A stretch of DNA of 64,000 nucleotides from Paenibacillus chibensis. Lineage in GTDB: Bacteria; Bacillota; Bacilli; Paenibacillales; Paenibacillaceae. Each line of letters begins with the position of its first letter. The first letter of the stretch is position 1. Under the pieces are notes generated by a model. That model was not told the origin of the DNA, did no database searches, and was given only the letters and a program-made list of their open reading frames with translations. Positions 61,909 to 64,000 of this stretch are shown here, in pieces. The position numbers and the translations under genes are program-made. The DNA lies in NCBI RefSeq assembly GCF_004001045.1, contig NZ_BIMK01000001.1, positions 62,001 to 126,000 on the forward strand, in the 5' to 3' direction.

Positions 61909-62857
61909 ATGAGAGCCATGAAGAAAAAAAACAAAATCAAACCTGCGATTGCGCTGGCGCTGCTTTTCGTCATCATCCTAGCCGTATCGGCTGTTCTGGT
62001 ACGTTTTCCCCTTTTCAAAATTGATGCAACCGCCGCCGTGCTTATGGATGTACAGACCGGTAAAGTATATTATGAACATAACGCCTCTGCGGCCCTGCCT
62101 CCGGCAAGCATGTCCAAAATGATGACGGAGCTGCTCGTGCTCAAAAATATTCATGAGGGCCATAACGCATGGGACGAGCCGGTGACGGCAAGCCGCTATG
62201 CAGCCAATGTGACCGGTGCGGAAATCGGGCTGCGCCCAGGCGATACGCTCCCCCTTTCGACGATGTTCGAAGCGATGGTTATTCATTCCGCGAATGACGC
62301 GGCCATAGCCCTGGCCGAGCATATCGCAGGCAGCGAGCAGGCCTTTGTGGAGCAGATGAACGCGATGGCCCGTAACATCGGCTTGTCTTCCCATACTATA
62401 TTTGCGAACGCAACGGGCTTGTCATCCGCCGATCTGACGCCTTTCCAATCGGCTGCCTCGGAAGGGGAAACGCAAATGACCGCCAAGGATCTGGCCAAAA
62501 TGGCCCGTTATTTGATTCGCACGTACCCGGAAATACTGAAAGTAACCGAAAAAACGGATATATACATTCCGGAACTTGAGCTTACGCTGCACACAACCAA
62601 TTCGATGCTGGCCGGGAGAGCGCTTCGCATACAACGGCAATGACGGCTTCAAAACCGGATATACCCAGCGGGCGGGCTACTGCTTTACCGGGACATCTGA
62701 AAGGGACGGCAAACGCTTCATCGCGGTGGTCATGGGAGCTTCAGACACCCAAAAACGCTTTGAGGACGCCGCCAAATTGTTCAACTACGGTTTCGACAAC
62801 GGCAGCGGCGCAGTTCTCGGCAGATGGCTGAACCGGTCGGCGCAAACCGTCCATTAA
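61909..62857 (+). pseudogene. D-alanyl-D-alanine carboxypeptidase, frameshifted
   Basis: A penicillin-binding serine carboxypeptidase of the DacF/PBP5 type, split by a frame change near 62605-62620. The first frame (61909-62643) has the membrane anchor, SMSKM (SxxK) and SAND (SxN); the second (to 62857) has FKTGYT (KTG), needed for activity. Dropping one G from the CTGGCCGGG stretch would join them as MLPGERFAYNGNDG. Either a real disruption, a sequencing error or programmed slippage. GGAG is 8 bases before the ATG. It is upstream of a two-component pair. Confidence 0.75.
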
Positions 62858-62884
62858 TGAAAGAAACGGCTTGGGGGATATGAA

Positions 62885-63583
62885 ATGAGAAATATACTCG
62901 TCGTGGACGATGATAAAGAAATTGCCAATTTGATTTCCATTTACTTAAAGAATGAAGGCTTTGAAATCGTATGCGCCCATGACGGGGAGGAGGCGCTCGA
63001 GCTGTTAGGCCGTCCGGAGCAGGCATTTGATCTGATCGTGCTCGACATCATGATGCCCAAAGTGGACGGACTCGAAGTCTGCCGGCAGGTGCGCAGCAGC
63101 GCTTCGGTTATTCCGATCCTGATGCTCAGCGCCAAAACCGAGGATATGGACAAAATCCTCGGCCTCATGACCGGCGCCGACGATTATATGATCAAGCCCT
63201 TTAACCCGCTCGAACTGACCGTCCGGGTCAAAACGCTGCTGCGCCGGACGTTCCAATACAATTCGGAGTCGCGGCCGGCCGATGATTCGGTGCTCCGCAT
63301 TCAAAGCGTCGAGATCAACCGCAGCACGCATCGCGTGACAGCCGACGGCACGGATGTGCAGCTGACCGGAAGGGAGTTCGATATTCTGGGTCTGCTTGCT
63401 TCGCATCCCGGCCGCGTCTTTAGCGCAGAGGAAATTTTCCAACGGGTATGGAAAGAAAAGTATTACGTGTCCAACAATACGGTCATGGTGCATATCAGCA
63501 ATCTGCGCGACAAGCTCGAAAAGGAGCTTGGCTATAAGCTGATACAAACCGTGTGGGGAGTAGGTTATAAAATCGATGCGTAG
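62885..63583 (+). CDS. OmpR-type response regulator, VanR-like
   Basis: A 232-residue regulator. The receiver domain has the phosphorylated Asp in VLDIMMPKVDG near residue 53 and LMLSAKTED and KPFNPLEL; the C-terminal winged HTH ends in LIQTVWGVGYKIDA. The neighbouring carboxypeptidase recalls vancomycin-type cell-wall sensing, but no vanHAX genes are present. GGGGG is 7 bases before the ATG. The kinase gene overlaps its stop by 8 bases. Confidence 0.92.
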   Translation: MRNILVVDDDKEIANLISIYLKNEGFEIVCAHDGEEALELLGRPEQAFDLIVLDIMMPKVDGLEVCRQVRSSASVIPILMLSAKTEDMDKILGLMTGADDYMIKPFNPLELTVRVKTLLRRTFQYNSESRPADDSVLRIQSVEINRSTHRVTADGTDVQLTGREFDILGLLASHPGRVFSAEEIFQRVWKEKYYVSNNTVMVHISNLRDKLEKELGYKLIQTVWGVGYKIDA

Positions 63584-64000
63584 CATGTTTAACAAGCTGC
63601 AGTGGAAAATCATTCTGCTGTTCTTTTTCAGCGTTGCCCTGACCTTTATCACGTTGTTTGTTTTGCGTACGGTACTCAACAACATGTACTATTCGAATTT
63701 CAAGCAGCTGTATCCCTTGGTGGAGAAAATCATCGGCCTGAACCGTGTCGTCGGCTTTTCGCTATGGCAGTCCGTTGTCGTTATTTTACTGTTTATTTTC
63801 TACGTCATGCTGCTGAGCTGGGGCACGACCCGGAAGCTAACACGGATCATTACCGGCGTCAAACGCATGACGGACGGCAATATGGATGAACGGATACAGG
63901 TCCGCTCGAATGACGAAATCGGCATGCTTGCGGATCAGATCAATGCGATGGCCAAGCAGCTGCAGCATTCCATCCATGAGGAACGTATGGCCACCCAAGC
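63576..64000 (+). CDS. Sensor histidine kinase (partial)
   Basis: Only the N-terminal part is in the window; it runs off the right edge after about 141 residues. Two membrane helices (IILLFFFSVALTFITLFVL and SVVVILLFIFYVMLLSWG) flank a short extracytoplasmic loop, followed by a HAMP domain (RMTDGNMDERIQVRSNDEIGML). It overlaps the response regulator by 8 bases and is its partner. The ribosome site is weak, consistent with coupled translation. Confidence 0.88.
   Translation, partial: MRSMFNKLQWKIILLFFFSVALTFITLFVLRTVLNNMYYSNFKQLYPLVEKIIGLNRVVGFSLWQSVVVILLFIFYVMLLSWGTTRKLTRIITGVKRMTDGNMDERIQVRSNDEIGMLADQINAMAKQLQHSIHEERMATQ

Noticed and set aside
61909..64000. A vancomycin-resistance cluster
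   Set aside because: There is no vanH, ligase or vanX gene; only a VanR-like regulator, a partial kinase and a PBP-type carboxypeptidase are present.

Overview
The window looks like chromosome of a Paenibacillus-type endospore-forming Firmicute. The evidence is moderate GC content, strong AGGAGG-type ribosome sites, Gram-positive surface genes (LtaS, lipobox proteins, a WGxxGxxG protein), a YjcZ-type sporulation peptide, and ylbH-ylbI (rsmD-coaD) synteny. It is mostly ordinary accessory and housekeeping chromosome: I saw no prophage, integron, CRISPR array, tRNA or rRNA. The only mobile-element traces are a truncated IS3 OrfA-like gene near 9.3 kb and a possible inverted-repeat element near 52.2 kb.

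Layout. 0-1 kb: coaD (partial) and rsmD. 1-10 kb: small secreted or membrane proteins, an alpha/beta hydrolase, an FAD oxidoreductase, a Gly/Pro/Tyr-rich protein, a GH25 lysozyme and an HD hydrolase. 10-16 kb: a GH13 alpha-glucosidase, a Tet(M)-like ribosomal-protection GTPase, a TPR protein and an SGNH esterase. 16-20 kb: an ECF sigma/anti-sigma pair ahead of a 764-residue membrane-anchored TPR protein. 20-29 kb: an MFS exporter, a methyltransferase, an isolated fabF divergent from an XRE/MmyB-type regulator, a MarR regulator, rpiA and two acetyltransferases. 29-33 kb: an EamA transporter behind a terminator-bearing leader, and nrdDG with a pair of NrdR boxes. 34-38 kb: a GT39-GT2-galU surface glycosylation operon. 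38-46 kb: a quinone-reductase-like enzyme, DinB and AAC(6')-like genes, a sugar nucleotidyltransferase, a TetR-controlled ABC exporter and ltaS. 46-52 kb: rhaEW-lutABC-deoR, a rhamnose-to-lactate-to-pyruvate set. 52-57 kb: an MFS pump, and a GH31 alpha-xylosidase divergent from an AraC regulator. 57-62 kb: helD and adenine deaminase with a likely small RNA between them. 62-64 kb: a frameshifted D-Ala-D-Ala carboxypeptidase ahead of a VanRS-like two-component pair that runs off the right edge.

Functional links. RhaEW splits rhamnulose-1-phosphate and oxidises lactaldehyde to lactate, which LutABC can take to pyruvate; a DeoR regulator closes the set and a 10-bp-phased T-rich repeat array sits at its promoter. 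GT39, GT2 and GalU probably supply and attach glycosyl groups at the envelope. The most interesting unexplained signals are non-coding: a consensus promoter plus terminator pair at 59.7-59.86 kb, the attenuator-like leader at 30.2-30.4 kb, a four-hairpin element at 1.15-1.32 kb, and a long-range-paired element at 52.08-52.37 kb. I recognised none of these as a known RNA family from sequence alone.
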